A DNA stretch of 64,000 nucleotides from Homoserinibacter sp. GY 40078 (lineage in GTDB: Bacteria; Actinomycetota; Actinomycetes; Actinomycetales; Microbacteriaceae): assembly GCF_008017545.1 (NCBI RefSeq), contig NZ_VRTZ01000001.1:248001-312000 (forward strand). The letters are read 5' to 3'. Of this stretch, positions 25,467 through 34,397 are shown in pieces. The notes under the pieces were generated by a model. That model was not told where the DNA came from and did not search any database. It saw nothing but the letters and a program-made list of their open reading frames with translations. The position numbers were made by a program, and so were the translations under genes. Numbering within the stretch: position 1 is the stretch's first letter; every line of letters starts with the position of its first letter.

Positions 25467-26882
25467 ATGCTGAAGGTCGCCGACGCGTCTGCGAGCGTGA
25501 TGGGCGTCGAGACGCGCATCCCGTTCCGCTATGGGATCGCCGAGATGACCCGTGCTCCCCACGTGCTCGTGCGTGTGCGGATCGAGACCGAGACAGGATC
25601 GGCCGACGGCTGGGCGAGCGAGCATCTGCCGCCGAAGTGGTTCGTGAAGGACGCCGCGCTGCCGTTCGCCGACGAGGTGGCGATCCTGTCGCGCTCGATT
25701 CTCGCCGCCGTGGACTCGGTGCGCGGTCGGGAGGCGGCGCACGCCTTCGCTCTCGTCCGCGAGCTCGACCGCGATCAGGAGGTCTGGGCCGAGGCGGCAC
25801 AGGTGTCGGGGCTCGTCGCCGGGCTCGGAGTCGCGCTCGTGGAGCGCGCCGTGATCGACGCCGTCTGCCGCAGTGGTGGGATCGCGTTCGCCGATGCGCT
25901 CGACCGCGGTGTACTCGGATTCTCCGCGGCCGAGATCCACCCCGAGCTCGCGGGCGCGCCCCCGTTCCGGGCGCATCGGGTGCGGCGGATCGCGGTGCGC
26001 CACACGGTGGGCCTCGCCGACCCGCTCACCGATGCCGAGGTCGTGGACGACCCGGGCGACGGTCTGCCGGTGAGCGTGGAGTCGGCGATCCGCACCTGGG
26101 GCGTCACCCGCTTCAAGCTCAAGACGGTGGGCGACGTGGAGGCCGACCTCGCCCGCGTCGCGGGGCTGCTCGAGCTGTGCGACCGGCTGGGCGTCGACCC
26201 TCGGTTCACGATCGACGGCAACGAGTCGATGCGCACCGCCGAGCACCTGAGCAGCTGGATGCGCGGGCTCTTCTCGAGCCCCGTCGCGGATGCGCTCCGG
26301 GCGCGCCTCGACGCCGTGGAGCAGCCGATGTACCGTGACGTCGCGCTCGGCGAGGAGGCCGAGGCGGCCCTCACGGAGGTCGGCTCGCTGGCGCCGGTGA
26401 TCATCGACGAGTCCGACGACCGGATGGACACGGTGCGCCGAGCGATGGACCTCGGGTACGCGGGCGGCACCTATAAGGGATGCAAGGGCGTGTTCCGGGG
26501 GCTCGCGAACGCGGCGCTCGTGGCGCATCGCGACCGCCCGGGGCGACCGGCGGTGCTCACGGCCGAGGATCTGAGCACCATCCCGCCGCTCACCGTCGCG
26601 CAGGATCTGGCGGTTGCATCGGCAATGGGGCTCTCGCACATCGAGCGGAACGGCCACCTGTACTTCGCCCGCTTCGCCCCGATCGACCCGACCCTCGCCG
26701 ATCGCACCGTGCGCGCCCATCCGGACGCGTTCAGCACCGAGACGGGGGCGCCGCGGCTGCTGATCGCGGGCGGCGCACTCGCGATCGGCTCGATCGTCGA
26801 TGCCCCGTTCGGGCTGACCCCGCTCCCTGAGCCCGCGTCGCTCACACCCCTCACCCCGAGCACCGCCGCCGCGCTCGCCTGA
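25467..26882 (+). CDS. enolase-superfamily (mandelate racemase/muconate lactonizing type) protein
   Basis: This 471-residue member abstracts a proton alpha to a carboxylate, typically dehydrating a sugar acid or racemising a substrate. Visible residues are the K-x-K base Lys217/Lys219 (RFKLKTVG), Mg ligands Asp250 (FTIDGNES), Glu285 (AVEQPMYR) and Asp314/Glu315 (VIIDESDD), and Lys337 in TYKGCKG. The N-terminal capping domain is larger than usual. SD GGAAGGAG precedes the ATG. It sits 58 bases after the glycosidase-like gene and before the aldolase-like gene, consistent with a sugar-acid pathway. The substrate is unknown. Confidence 0.8.
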   Translation: MLKVADASASVMGVETRIPFRYGIAEMTRAPHVLVRVRIETETGSADGWASEHLPPKWFVKDAALPFADEVAILSRSILAAVDSVRGREAAHAFALVRELDRDQEVWAEAAQVSGLVAGLGVALVERAVIDAVCRSGGIAFADALDRGVLGFSAAEIHPELAGAPPFRAHRVRRIAVRHTVGLADPLTDAEVVDDPGDGLPVSVESAIRTWGVTRFKLKTVGDVEADLARVAGLLELCDRLGVDPRFTIDGNESMRTAEHLSSWMRGLFSSPVADALRARLDAVEQPMYRDVALGEEAEAALTEVGSLAPVIIDESDDRMDTVRRAMDLGYAGGTYKGCKGVFRGLANAALVAHRDRPGRPAVLTAEDLSTIPPLTVAQDLAVASAMGLSHIERNGHLYFARFAPIDPTLADRTVRAHPDAFSTETGAPRLLIAGGALAIGSIVDAPFGLTPLPEPASLTPLTPSTAAALA

Positions 26883-26920
26883 GGCCGACGCACCACGCAT
26901 CGGTCCCACGTTTCCATTGA

Positions 26921-26938
26921 TGCACAATCGGTTGCGCA
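26921..26938. promoter_or_regulatory. LacI-type operator 2
   Basis: TGCACAATCGGTTGCGCA, 40 bases before the aldolase-like gene start, matches the shared consensus TGnnCAATCGrTTnnGCA. A weak promoter (TTGCGC 26932-26937, 17 bases, TTCGAT 26955-26960) would overlap it, giving a second controlled transcription unit. Confidence 0.6.
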
Positions 26939-26977
26939 TTCGATCGTGATCTGGTTCGATAGCCAGGACGAAAGGGC

Positions 26978-28036
26978 ATGTCGATGACGACTACCACCCC
27001 GGAGACTCCGCTCGACGTGCTCCGTAGCGGCACCGTGATCCCGGCACACGTGCTCTCGTTGACCGAGGATCTCCGCATCGACGAGCGGCGCCAACGCGCG
27101 CTCACCCGCTACTACCTCGACGCCGGGGTCGGCGGCATCGCCGTCGGTGTGCACACCACTCAGTTCGGCATCCGCGCGGCCGGCATGTACGCCGACGTGC
27201 TGCGCCTCGCCGCAGAGACGACCCGAGCGTGGACCGCGCGCCCCGTCGCGCTCGTCGCGGGCGTGACGGGAGACACGGCCCAGGCGATCGACGAAGCCGA
27301 GACCGCCGCGGGGCTCGGATACACCTCCGCCCTCGTGAACGTCGCCGCCTGGCGGGGCCGGCCCGAGTCCGACATCGTCGCGCACGTGAGCGCCGTCGGC
27401 GAGGTCATGCCCGTCATGGGCTTCGCGCTCCTGCCCGAGGTCGGCGGCTTTCACCTCTCCCGTGCCTTCTGGCGCGAACTCGCGTCGCTCCCGAGCGTCG
27501 TCGGAATCAAGCTCGCACCCTTCGACCGCTACCGCACCCTCGACATCGTGGGGGGCGTGGTCGACGCGCGGGCCGAGGAGCGGATCACCCTCTACACCGG
27601 CAACGACGACCACATCGTGCTCGACCTGCTGCAACCCTTCCGCATCCCCCGGGACGGCGAGCAGGTGACGGTGCGCATCCGCGGCGGGCTGCTCGGGCAC
27701 TGGAGCGTCTGGACGAAGCGCGCCGTCGAGCAGTTCGCCCGCATCCGGGCAGTGCCCGACGATGCCGCGGTGCCCGCCGACCTCCTCGCGCTCGACTCCG
27801 CCGTGACCGACGCGAACGGGGCCGTCTACGACGCCCGCAACGCCTTCGCAGGGTGCATCCCGGGATGCCACGAAGTGCTTCGGCGCCAGGGGCTGTTCGC
27901 CGGCACCTGGTGCCTCGACCCCGACGAGACGCTGTCGCCCGGCCAGCTCGACGAGATCGACCGTGTGATCCGCGAGCACCCCGACCTCACCGACGACGAG
28001 TTCGTGGCCGCCGGCCTCGAGCGCTGGCTCGCCTGA
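26978..28036 (+). CDS. dihydrodipicolinate synthase-like (DapA family) aldolase
   Basis: This 352-residue TIM-barrel protein of the DapA/N-acetylneuraminate lyase family has the Schiff-base Lys at 178 in VVGIKLAPFDRY. The N-terminal GVGGIAVGVHTTQ replaces the usual GTTGE loop, and the position of the catalytic YYN reads AWR (ALVNVAAWRGRPE), so the usual Tyr is missing. It is about 50 residues longer than DapA. It may perform a retro-aldol or dehydratase step on a 2-keto acid. ATG at 26984 is an alternative with better SD spacing. It is the first gene downstream of operator 2. Confidence 0.8.
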   Translation: MSMTTTTPETPLDVLRSGTVIPAHVLSLTEDLRIDERRQRALTRYYLDAGVGGIAVGVHTTQFGIRAAGMYADVLRLAAETTRAWTARPVALVAGVTGDTAQAIDEAETAAGLGYTSALVNVAAWRGRPESDIVAHVSAVGEVMPVMGFALLPEVGGFHLSRAFWRELASLPSVVGIKLAPFDRYRTLDIVGGVVDARAEERITLYTGNDDHIVLDLLQPFRIPRDGEQVTVRIRGGLLGHWSVWTKRAVEQFARIRAVPDDAAVPADLLALDSAVTDANGAVYDARNAFAGCIPGCHEVLRRQGLFAGTWCLDPDETLSPGQLDEIDRVIREHPDLTDDEFVAAGLERWLA

Positions 28037-28064
28037 CCACCTTCGCCGCACCAGACAGGACACC

Positions 28065-29117
28065 ATGACATCCACTGACCTGCTCACCTTCGACACCCTC
28101 CCGGAGCGCTTCGCGACGCTCGACGAGCTCGACGAGTTCATGTCGCGCCCGACTCCCGAGACGGTGCGCGAACTCGCGACGCTCGACGGCGACATCATCG
28201 TGCTCGGCGTCGCCGGCAAGATGGGCGTGGGCCTCGCCCGGATGCTGAAGCGCGCCGCCCCGGACAAGCGCGTCGTCGGAGTCGCGCGCTTCACCGAGGA
28301 GGGGGTGCGCGAACGCCTCGAGGAGGCGGGGGTCGAGGCGATCACCGCCGACCTGCTCGACCGCGAGCAGGTGGAGGCGTTGCCGAAGCTGCCGAACGTG
28401 ATCTACATGGCGGGCCTCAAGTTCGACTTCCGCGGTCGCGAGGACTTCCTGTGGGCGATGAACACACTCGTGCCGTCGTACGTGGGCGAGGCGTTCCGCG
28501 CCTCGCGGATCGTGGCGCTCTCGACCATCCACGTCTACCCGTGGACGGATCCGCGCCGCGGCGGCGCCACCGAGGACACACCGCCGCTCGCTCGCAGCGG
28601 CGAGTACGCCAACTCGGTCGTCGGACGCGAGCGGACCTTCCAGTACCTCTCGCGCGTGCACGGCACGCCCGGCCGCATCGTGCGCTTCGTCTACGCGATC
28701 GACATGCGCTACGGGGTGCTCCAGGAGATCGCCGGATGGGTACGGACCCGCACCCCGATCCCCCTCGCGACGGGCAACGTCAACATCCAGTGGCAGGGGG
28801 ATGCGATCAACCACTTCGCCCGCTTGCTCACTCGTGTCGAGACCCCGGCCAGCGCGATCAACATCGGGGGCCCCGAGAACGTGTCGGTCCGCCGCATTGC
28901 CGAGTCGTTCGGCGAACGCTGGGGCATCGAGCCGGTCTTCGAGGGCGAGGAGAGCGACCTCGCCCTGCTCGTGAACTGCGACCGCGCGGCCGCCGAACTC
29001 GGCAACCCCGTCGTGCCGGTGGAGCGGATGGTCGACTGGGTCGCCGACTGGGTGGAGAACGAGATGCCCCTCTACGGCAAGCCCAGCAAGTTCCAGATCC
29101 GCGATGGGGTGTTCTGA
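28065..29117 (+). CDS. NAD(P)-dependent epimerase/dehydratase family protein
   Basis: This 350-residue extended SDR-like protein carries a nucleotide-binding loop VLGVAGKMGVGLARML preceded by a 40-residue leader. A sugar-nucleotide-epimerase-like core follows: ALSTIHVYPW, then the Y-x-x-x-x region GEYANSVVGRERTFQYLS (the classic YxxxK reads Y-x-x-S-x, so Lys is not in place), then NIGGPENVSVRRIAE. The active site therefore looks atypical. It lies 28 bases after the aldolase-like gene and its stop shares one base with the next start. Oxidation or epimerisation of a sugar acid is inferred from context. Confidence 0.75.
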   Translation: MTSTDLLTFDTLPERFATLDELDEFMSRPTPETVRELATLDGDIIVLGVAGKMGVGLARMLKRAAPDKRVVGVARFTEEGVRERLEEAGVEAITADLLDREQVEALPKLPNVIYMAGLKFDFRGREDFLWAMNTLVPSYVGEAFRASRIVALSTIHVYPWTDPRRGGATEDTPPLARSGEYANSVVGRERTFQYLSRVHGTPGRIVRFVYAIDMRYGVLQEIAGWVRTRTPIPLATGNVNIQWQGDAINHFARLLTRVETPASAINIGGPENVSVRRIAESFGERWGIEPVFEGEESDLALLVNCDRAAAELGNPVVPVERMVDWVADWVENEMPLYGKPSKFQIRDGVF

Positions 29118-30295
29118 TGGCGGGCATGCTCGACGGCATCCGCGTCGTCAGCTTCACCCACTTCCTGCAGGGACCGTCGGCGAGCCAGCTGCTGGCCGAC
29201 CTCGGTGCGGACGTCGTCAAGGTCGAGCCGAGGGGCGGTGCGTTCGAGAGGACCTGGACGGGCCCCGACCGGTTCGTCGAGGGAGTCTCGCCGTTCTTCG
29301 CGCTCGGCAACCGCAATGTGCGCAGCATCGTCGTCGACCTCAAGAGCCCGGACGGCGTGGAGGTGGTGCGCGCGCTGCTCGCCGAGGCCGACGTGCTCAT
29401 CGAGAGCTTCCGCCCGGGGACGATGGACAAGCTCGGGCTCGGGTACGACGTGCTTGCCGAGCGGAACCCGCGGCTCGTCTACGCATCCCTCTCGGGCTAC
29501 GGCTCCGACGGCCCCTACCGTGACCGCCCGGGGCAGGACGTGCTCATCCAGGCGCTCTCCGGCCTCGCGATGGCGACCGGGCGTGCCGGCGACCCGCCGA
29601 CGCCGGTCGGCGCCTGCGTCGTCGACCAGCACGCAGCCGTGCTCGGCGCCTTCGGGATCCTCGCGGCCCTGCACGGGCGCGAGCGCACGGGCCGCGGCGG
29701 CCTCGTCGAGTCGAACCTGCTGAACGCCGCACTCGACCTGCAGATCGAGCCTCTCGCCTACGCCCTCAACGGGTTCGGCTCGAGTCGTTCGTCGAGCGGC
29801 GTCTCGTCACCCTTCTACACGGCGCCGTACGGGGTCTTCGCCACCGCCGACGGCTTCCTCTGCATCTCGCTGACGGCGCTCGACGCGCTCGAGCGGGTCT
29901 TCGACGATCCGTGGTTCGCGACCGTCGACCCCGCGGATCGCTACACCGAGCGCGACTCCGTGAACGACAGGGTCGCCGAGCACATGGGCGACCGCACGAG
30001 CGCGGAGTGGGGCGAGCACTTCACCGCCCACCGGATGTGGTTCGCCCCCGTGCAGGACTACGACGACGTCATGGTCGACCCGCAGGTGCTCCACAACGAC
30101 TCCTTCGACGCCTACGAGCACGAGCGCGCGGGCACCATCCGGACGCTCAAGCACCCGGTGATGTACGACGGCGTGCGACCCGGCATCCGCACTGCCCCGC
30201 CCGAACTCGGACAGCACACGACCGATGTGCTCGCCGAGCTCGGCTACGACGACGCCACCCGAGAGAGGCTCTACACCACCGGAGCGGTCGGCTAG
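29117..30295 (+). CDS. class III CoA-transferase (CaiB/BaiF family)
   Basis: This 392-residue protein of the formyl-CoA transferase family moves CoA between carboxylic acids. The N-terminus LDGIRVVSFTHFLQGPSASQ, the CoA loop DVVKVEPRGGAFERTW, NVRSIVVDLKSPDG and the nucleophile Asp141 in RPGQDVLIQALSGL are present. It shares one base with the preceding stop and is directly followed by an enoyl-CoA hydratase. A CoA-transferase inside a sugar-uptake locus is unusual and suggests that a sugar-derived acid is activated to its CoA ester. Confidence 0.88.
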   Translation: MAGMLDGIRVVSFTHFLQGPSASQLLADLGADVVKVEPRGGAFERTWTGPDRFVEGVSPFFALGNRNVRSIVVDLKSPDGVEVVRALLAEADVLIESFRPGTMDKLGLGYDVLAERNPRLVYASLSGYGSDGPYRDRPGQDVLIQALSGLAMATGRAGDPPTPVGACVVDQHAAVLGAFGILAALHGRERTGRGGLVESNLLNAALDLQIEPLAYALNGFGSSRSSSGVSSPFYTAPYGVFATADGFLCISLTALDALERVFDDPWFATVDPADRYTERDSVNDRVAEHMGDRTSAEWGEHFTAHRMWFAPVQDYDDVMVDPQVLHNDSFDAYEHERAGTIRTLKHPVMYDGVRPGIRTAPPELGQHTTDVLAELGYDDATRERLYTTGAVG

Positions 30296-31081
30296 ATGGC
30301 CGACGACGAGCTGCTCGTCCACCGCGCGGGCGGACGCCTCTCGCTCGTGCTCAACCGCCCGCGGGCGCGCAACGCGGTCTCGCCGACGATGCTCGACGCG
30401 CTCGTGTACGAGATCGACCGCGCCCGGACCGACGGAACGCGGGTCGTCACCATCGCGGGCACGGGAGACGCATTCTGCGCCGGGGCGGACATCACCTCCT
30501 ACGCGGAACCGCGCGGACGACGCGACGAGCTCGAGGAGTTCACGCGGCGAGCCCGCGACCTCTGCCGCGCGATCGAGACCCTCGATGCGGTCACCGTCGC
30601 AGCGGTCGACGGGCCGTGCCTCGGCGGCGGGTTCGAGCTCGCCCTCTCGTGCGACCTCGTGATCGCCTCGGATCGCGCGCGATTCGGCTTACCCGAGACG
30701 CGCCTCGGTCTCATCCCCGGATGGGGCGGCACGCAGCGCCTGACCGCTGCGATCGGCGGGCCGCGAGCTCGACGCCTCGTGCTGACGGCCGAGCTGATCG
30801 GCGCCGTCGAAGCCGTGGACTGGGGCATCGCCGCTACTGCGGTGCCGCCTGCGCAACTCGGCAGCGAGCTCGACCGGATCGCCGACGACCTCCTCGCTCG
30901 CGCCCCACTCGCCCTCGCCGCGGCGACCCGCGCGATCCGCGGCGATGCGCGGCGACGCTGGCCGACCGAGGCGGCCGAACACGAGACCCGCGAGCTGCTC
31001 GACCTCTTCGAGACCCGCGACGGCGCGGAGGGCGTCGCCGCGTTCATCGCCAAGCGCCCGCCGCGCTTCACCGGAAGCTGA
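30296..31081 (+). CDS. enoyl-CoA hydratase/isomerase family protein
   Basis: This 261-residue crotonase-fold enzyme has oxyanion-hole motifs in FCAGADI and GPCLGGGFELAL. Both catalytic glutamates of hydratases are retained: Glu in GGGFELAL and in FGLPETRLGLIPGWGG, so true hydratase activity is plausible. Its ATG abuts the CoA-transferase stop without a gap, so the two very likely work together on a CoA-linked intermediate, with hydration or dehydration following activation. Confidence 0.9.
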   Translation: MADDELLVHRAGGRLSLVLNRPRARNAVSPTMLDALVYEIDRARTDGTRVVTIAGTGDAFCAGADITSYAEPRGRRDELEEFTRRARDLCRAIETLDAVTVAAVDGPCLGGGFELALSCDLVIASDRARFGLPETRLGLIPGWGGTQRLTAAIGGPRARRLVLTAELIGAVEAVDWGIAATAVPPAQLGSELDRIADDLLARAPLALAAATRAIRGDARRRWPTEAAEHETRELLDLFETRDGAEGVAAFIAKRPPRFTGS

Positions 31082-31088
31082 GGAACCC

Positions 31089-32471
31089 ATGCCGCTGCCC
31101 GCCCACACCTCGCCGCACCTCGATACCTGGCGCGTGGAGGCATCCGTGCCGCCTGACCACGGCGTTCCCGTGCTGGCAGAGGTCGATGTGCTGGTGGTCG
31201 GTCTCGGCGCGGCCGGAGTCGCGGCCGCCACCGTCGCCGCGGAGGAGGGTCTGAGCGTTCTCGCCGTCGAGCGCTACGGCTTCGCCGGGGGTGCCGCCGT
31301 GGCGGGCATGTCCGGCACGATCTGCGGGCTCTACCTCGCCACCGACGACGCGGGCGACGGGCCCACCCAGGTGGTCGCAGGGTTCACCGAGCGATTCCGG
31401 AGCGCCCTCGATGCCCGCGGCGGACTCACGACTCCGCAGCGCTACGGCAAGACCTGGACGGTCGCCCACGATCCGCTCATGTGGCGCGAGACCGCCGACG
31501 CGCTCCTGACTTCCGCGGGGGTCCGGGTGATGTACCACGCCGTTGTGAGCACCACGGTGATGGACGGATCACGAGTACGCGGGGTGATCCTCGAGTCGAA
31601 CGCTGGCCGGGTGGCCGTGCATGCACGCCGAACGATCGACGCATCCGGCGATGCTGCGGTGGTCGCACGGGCGGGAGGCGACTACTTCTTCGGCGATGGG
31701 GGCCGCATCCAGAACCCCACGATGTTCTTCCGCCTCGGCGGGGTCGACACGGACGCGTTCTGGGACTCCTACGGCGACGACACGATCTGCCCGCCGTGGG
31801 TCACCGACGCGATCCACGAGGCGCGGGGCAGCGGCGCGGACCTGCCCCGCGAGAAGGTGTGGATCTTCCGCACCACCCGCCCCGCCGAGCTGCTCGTCAA
31901 TGCCACGCGACTCGCCGCCGCCGACGGCCGCGTGCTCAACGTGATCGACCCGGAGGACTTCACGATCGCCGAGATCGACGGGCGCCGTCAGGTACGTTCC
32001 TACGCCCGCTTTCTGGCCGAGACGCTCCCCGGATGCGCGGACGCCTACGTCGTCGACACGGGCGTGGAGGCGGGCATCCGCCAAACCCGCAGTATCGTGG
32101 CCGAGGTGCCCCTCACGAACGACGACGTGGTCGCCTGCCGCAAGCGGGACGATGCGATCGTGCGCTCGCCGTGGCCGATCGAGCTGCACGACGGCGAGCG
32201 CCCCAAACTGCACTGGCTGCTCGACGACTGGTACGAGGTGCCCTACGGCAGCCTCGTGCCCGACACCCTCGACGACGTGATCGTCGCAGGCCGATGCCTC
32301 GGTGCGGAGCACGAGGCGCTCGCCTCCGCGCGCGTGACCGCACAGTGCTTCGAATATGGCCACGCGGCCGCCCGCGCCGCTATCCTGTCGCTCACCTCGG
32401 ATCGTGACCTGCGCGACATCGATGTCGCCGAACTCCGTCGTTCGATGCGTCTCGCCGGGAGCTCGCTGTAG
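31089..32471 (+). CDS. FAD-dependent oxidoreductase
   Basis: This 460-residue flavoprotein of the FAD_oxidored type has a dinucleotide-binding fold at about residues 33-60: VDVLVVGLGAAGVAAATVAA with the ribose-binding Glu in VLAVERYGFAGG. Further on are RRTIDASGDAAVVARAGGD and, near the C-terminus, DDVIVAGRCLGAEHEALASA and ARVTAQCFEYGHAAARAA, typical of this group. It begins 7 bases after the hydratase stop. It is a likely dehydrogenase acting on a polyol or hydroxyacid; the substrate is not evident. Confidence 0.85.
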   Translation: MPLPAHTSPHLDTWRVEASVPPDHGVPVLAEVDVLVVGLGAAGVAAATVAAEEGLSVLAVERYGFAGGAAVAGMSGTICGLYLATDDAGDGPTQVVAGFTERFRSALDARGGLTTPQRYGKTWTVAHDPLMWRETADALLTSAGVRVMYHAVVSTTVMDGSRVRGVILESNAGRVAVHARRTIDASGDAAVVARAGGDYFFGDGGRIQNPTMFFRLGGVDTDAFWDSYGDDTICPPWVTDAIHEARGSGADLPREKVWIFRTTRPAELLVNATRLAAADGRVLNVIDPEDFTIAEIDGRRQVRSYARFLAETLPGCADAYVVDTGVEAGIRQTRSIVAEVPLTNDDVVACRKRDDAIVRSPWPIELHDGERPKLHWLLDDWYEVPYGSLVPDTLDDVIVAGRCLGAEHEALASARVTAQCFEYGHAAARAAILSLTSDRDLRDIDVAELRRSMRLAGSSL

Positions 32472-32482
32472 TCGGAGGTCGT

Positions 32483-33502
32483 GTGGTCGAGATGGTGAGG
32501 TTGAAGGATGTCGCGGCACGAGCCGGAGTCTCGGTGTCGGTCGCGTCGCGTGCCCTCACCGACGACGCCCACGCGCGCATCAGCGCCGACACCCGGGCGC
32601 GTATCGTCGCCGCCGCGACCGAGCTCGGCTACCAGCCCGATCACCGCGCGCGGGCGCTGCGCCTGTCGCGATCGGGTGCGATCGCGCTCGTCGTGCCCGA
32701 AGTCAACAACGCGATCTTCGGCGGGCTCCACTCCGGCATCCAGGAGGCCTGCCAGCAGCGGCACACCGCCGTGCTGCTCGGCCAGCTGAACGCCTCCGAC
32801 CGCTCCGCCCAGGCGCTCTCACGACTGATCGGCAACGGACGCGTCGACGGGGTCATCCTTCAGCGTGCGGAGGACTACGACGACGCCTCCCTCCAGGCGG
32901 CGCTCGACATCCCCGTCCCCACCGTGCTGTTCAACTCGCGCCTCTCGGGGCGGCCGGGGTCCGTCGTGCTCGACGATCCCGCGGCCGTGAGGATCGCCGT
33001 CGAGCACCTGCGGGAGCTCGGCCACACCGGCATCGGCTTCATCGCGGGTGCCGCCCACCACGACGCCGCCGCGCGACGTCTCGAGGCGTTCACCGAGCTC
33101 ATGGCGGGCGAGCCGTCGCATCCCGAGTGGACCCAGTCGGGAGGCTGGGAGGCGCCCGCGGGTCACCTCGCCATGTCGCGCATCCTGGGGCTCGACGAGC
33201 GGCCGACCGCGATCGTCGTCGCGAGCCTCAACGCCGCGGTCGGTGCACTCCACGCCTGCGCGGCCGCCGGGGTCCGTGTTCCCGACGACCTCTCGATCGT
33301 GTCGATCCACGACGCCTGGATCGCCTCATACACGGCGCCCGAGCTCACCACGGTGCGCATGCCGATGGTCGAGGCGGGCGAACGTGCCGCGACGATGCTC
33401 CTCGACCACCTCGACGGCGCCGAGCTCGAGGACGTCGTTCTGCACGAACCGAAACCGGAGCTCTTGGCCCGCGGTTCGAGCGCAGCGCCCACCCACCGCT
33501 AG
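32483..33502 (+). CDS. LacI-family transcriptional regulator
   Basis: This 339-residue repressor has an N-terminal LacI helix-turn-helix, VRLKDVAARAGVSVSVASRA, with hinge helix DHRARALRL, and a periplasmic-binding-like sensor domain (IALVVPEVNNAIFGGLHSGI, LDDPAAVRIAVEHLRELGH). It is the last gene of the plus-strand operon and converges on the ABC-transporter operon. The three operators in this locus are its best candidate targets. GTG at 32483 is close to GGAGG; ATG at 32492 is the alternative start. Confidence 0.92.
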   Translation: MVEMVRLKDVAARAGVSVSVASRALTDDAHARISADTRARIVAAATELGYQPDHRARALRLSRSGAIALVVPEVNNAIFGGLHSGIQEACQQRHTAVLLGQLNASDRSAQALSRLIGNGRVDGVILQRAEDYDDASLQAALDIPVPTVLFNSRLSGRPGSVVLDDPAAVRIAVEHLRELGHTGIGFIAGAAHHDAAARRLEAFTELMAGEPSHPEWTQSGGWEAPAGHLAMSRILGLDERPTAIVVASLNAAVGALHACAAAGVRVPDDLSIVSIHDAWIASYTAPELTTVRMPMVEAGERAATMLLDHLDGAELEDVVLHEPKPELLARGSSAAPTHR

Positions 33503-33509
33503 CCATCCG

Positions 33510-34397
33510 CTACAGCAGGGCGCGCACCGCCGCCGGGTCGAGGTGGCCGTCGGCCACGACCAGTCGGTGCTCGAATTCCAGCCCGCCGGTCGCCGGAACG
33601 GTCAGCCCGTGCTCGTAGGCCACCGCCCAGCCGATCGCGGAGAAGGGGTCGAAGCGATGCAGCCAGCGGTGATCGCCCGCGGCCGGCTCGTCGCCGAACG
33701 CGAGACCGAGCGTGACCGCCTCGCCGTCACCCGTGACCCCGTGAACGATCATCGTGCGCGATCCGCCGCCCGACTCCGTGAGGTCCACACCGTCGCCGTC
33801 GAGCGCCTCAGCGGCGAACCCCTCGCCGAGCCGGAGGAACAGGCCACCGTATCCACCGTCCGGGCGTCCGCGCTGCGCAGGCGTCGCGAGCGCCACCTCG
33901 GCACCCGTGGCGCTGCGGAGCGTCGTGGCGAAATCGATCACCAGCACATCCGTCCGGTCGACGACGACGGTGCGGAACCGCCAGCGGCGATGCTCGTCGA
34001 GCAGCGCCTGCCCGTCGTGCCCGCGCCATCGCAGCGACTCCGCGATCCGCGCCTCGGGGCCGTCCGACGATTCGTCCACCCAGCCGATGTGCCGGATCTC
34101 GCCCTGATCATCGACGACCCGGTAGCCCTCCTCGGGGCTGAAGTAGGTGCCGCCGCCCCACAGGTTGTCGGCATCCACTCGTGGCATTGCGAACTGAAGC
34201 CCGTGATGCCAGGTGTGATCCTCGGGGGCGAAACCGGTGACGACCACGCCGCCCGGAGTGCGAAGCGGATGGATGTGCGGCTTCGGGGTATCGACCGGGC
34301 CGATCCCGGTACCGATCGCGAGCCGGGCGAGAGGCCGCCCGTCGATCCGCAGCTCACGTTCCTCACCGCCGGCGTCGACGATGCGCAGCTCAGCCAC
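33510..34397 (-). CDS. PmoA family protein
   Basis: This 295-residue beta-rich protein of the group annotated 'methane oxygenase PmoA' is common in sugar-catabolic loci and not a methane enzyme. Typical segments are KPHIHPLRTPGGVVVTGFAP, EDHTWHHGLQFA and RFDPFSAIGWAVAYEHG. The biochemical role of the family is unsettled. It is the last gene of the SBP-permease-permease-Gfo/Idh-PmoA operon and overlaps the oxidoreductase by 8 bases. The PmoA plus Gfo/Idh pairing suggests joint action on an oxidised glycoside. Confidence 0.82.
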   Translation of the reverse strand: MAELRIVDAGGEERELRIDGRPLARLAIGTGIGPVDTPKPHIHPLRTPGGVVVTGFAPEDHTWHHGLQFAMPRVDADNLWGGGTYFSPEEGYRVVDDQGEIRHIGWVDESSDGPEARIAESLRWRGHDGQALLDEHRRWRFRTVVVDRTDVLVIDFATTLRSATGAEVALATPAQRGRPDGGYGGLFLRLGEGFAAEALDGDGVDLTESGGGSRTMIVHGVTGDGEAVTLGLAFGDEPAAGDHRWLHRFDPFSAIGWAVAYEHGLTVPATGGLEFEHRLVVADGHLDPAAVRALL

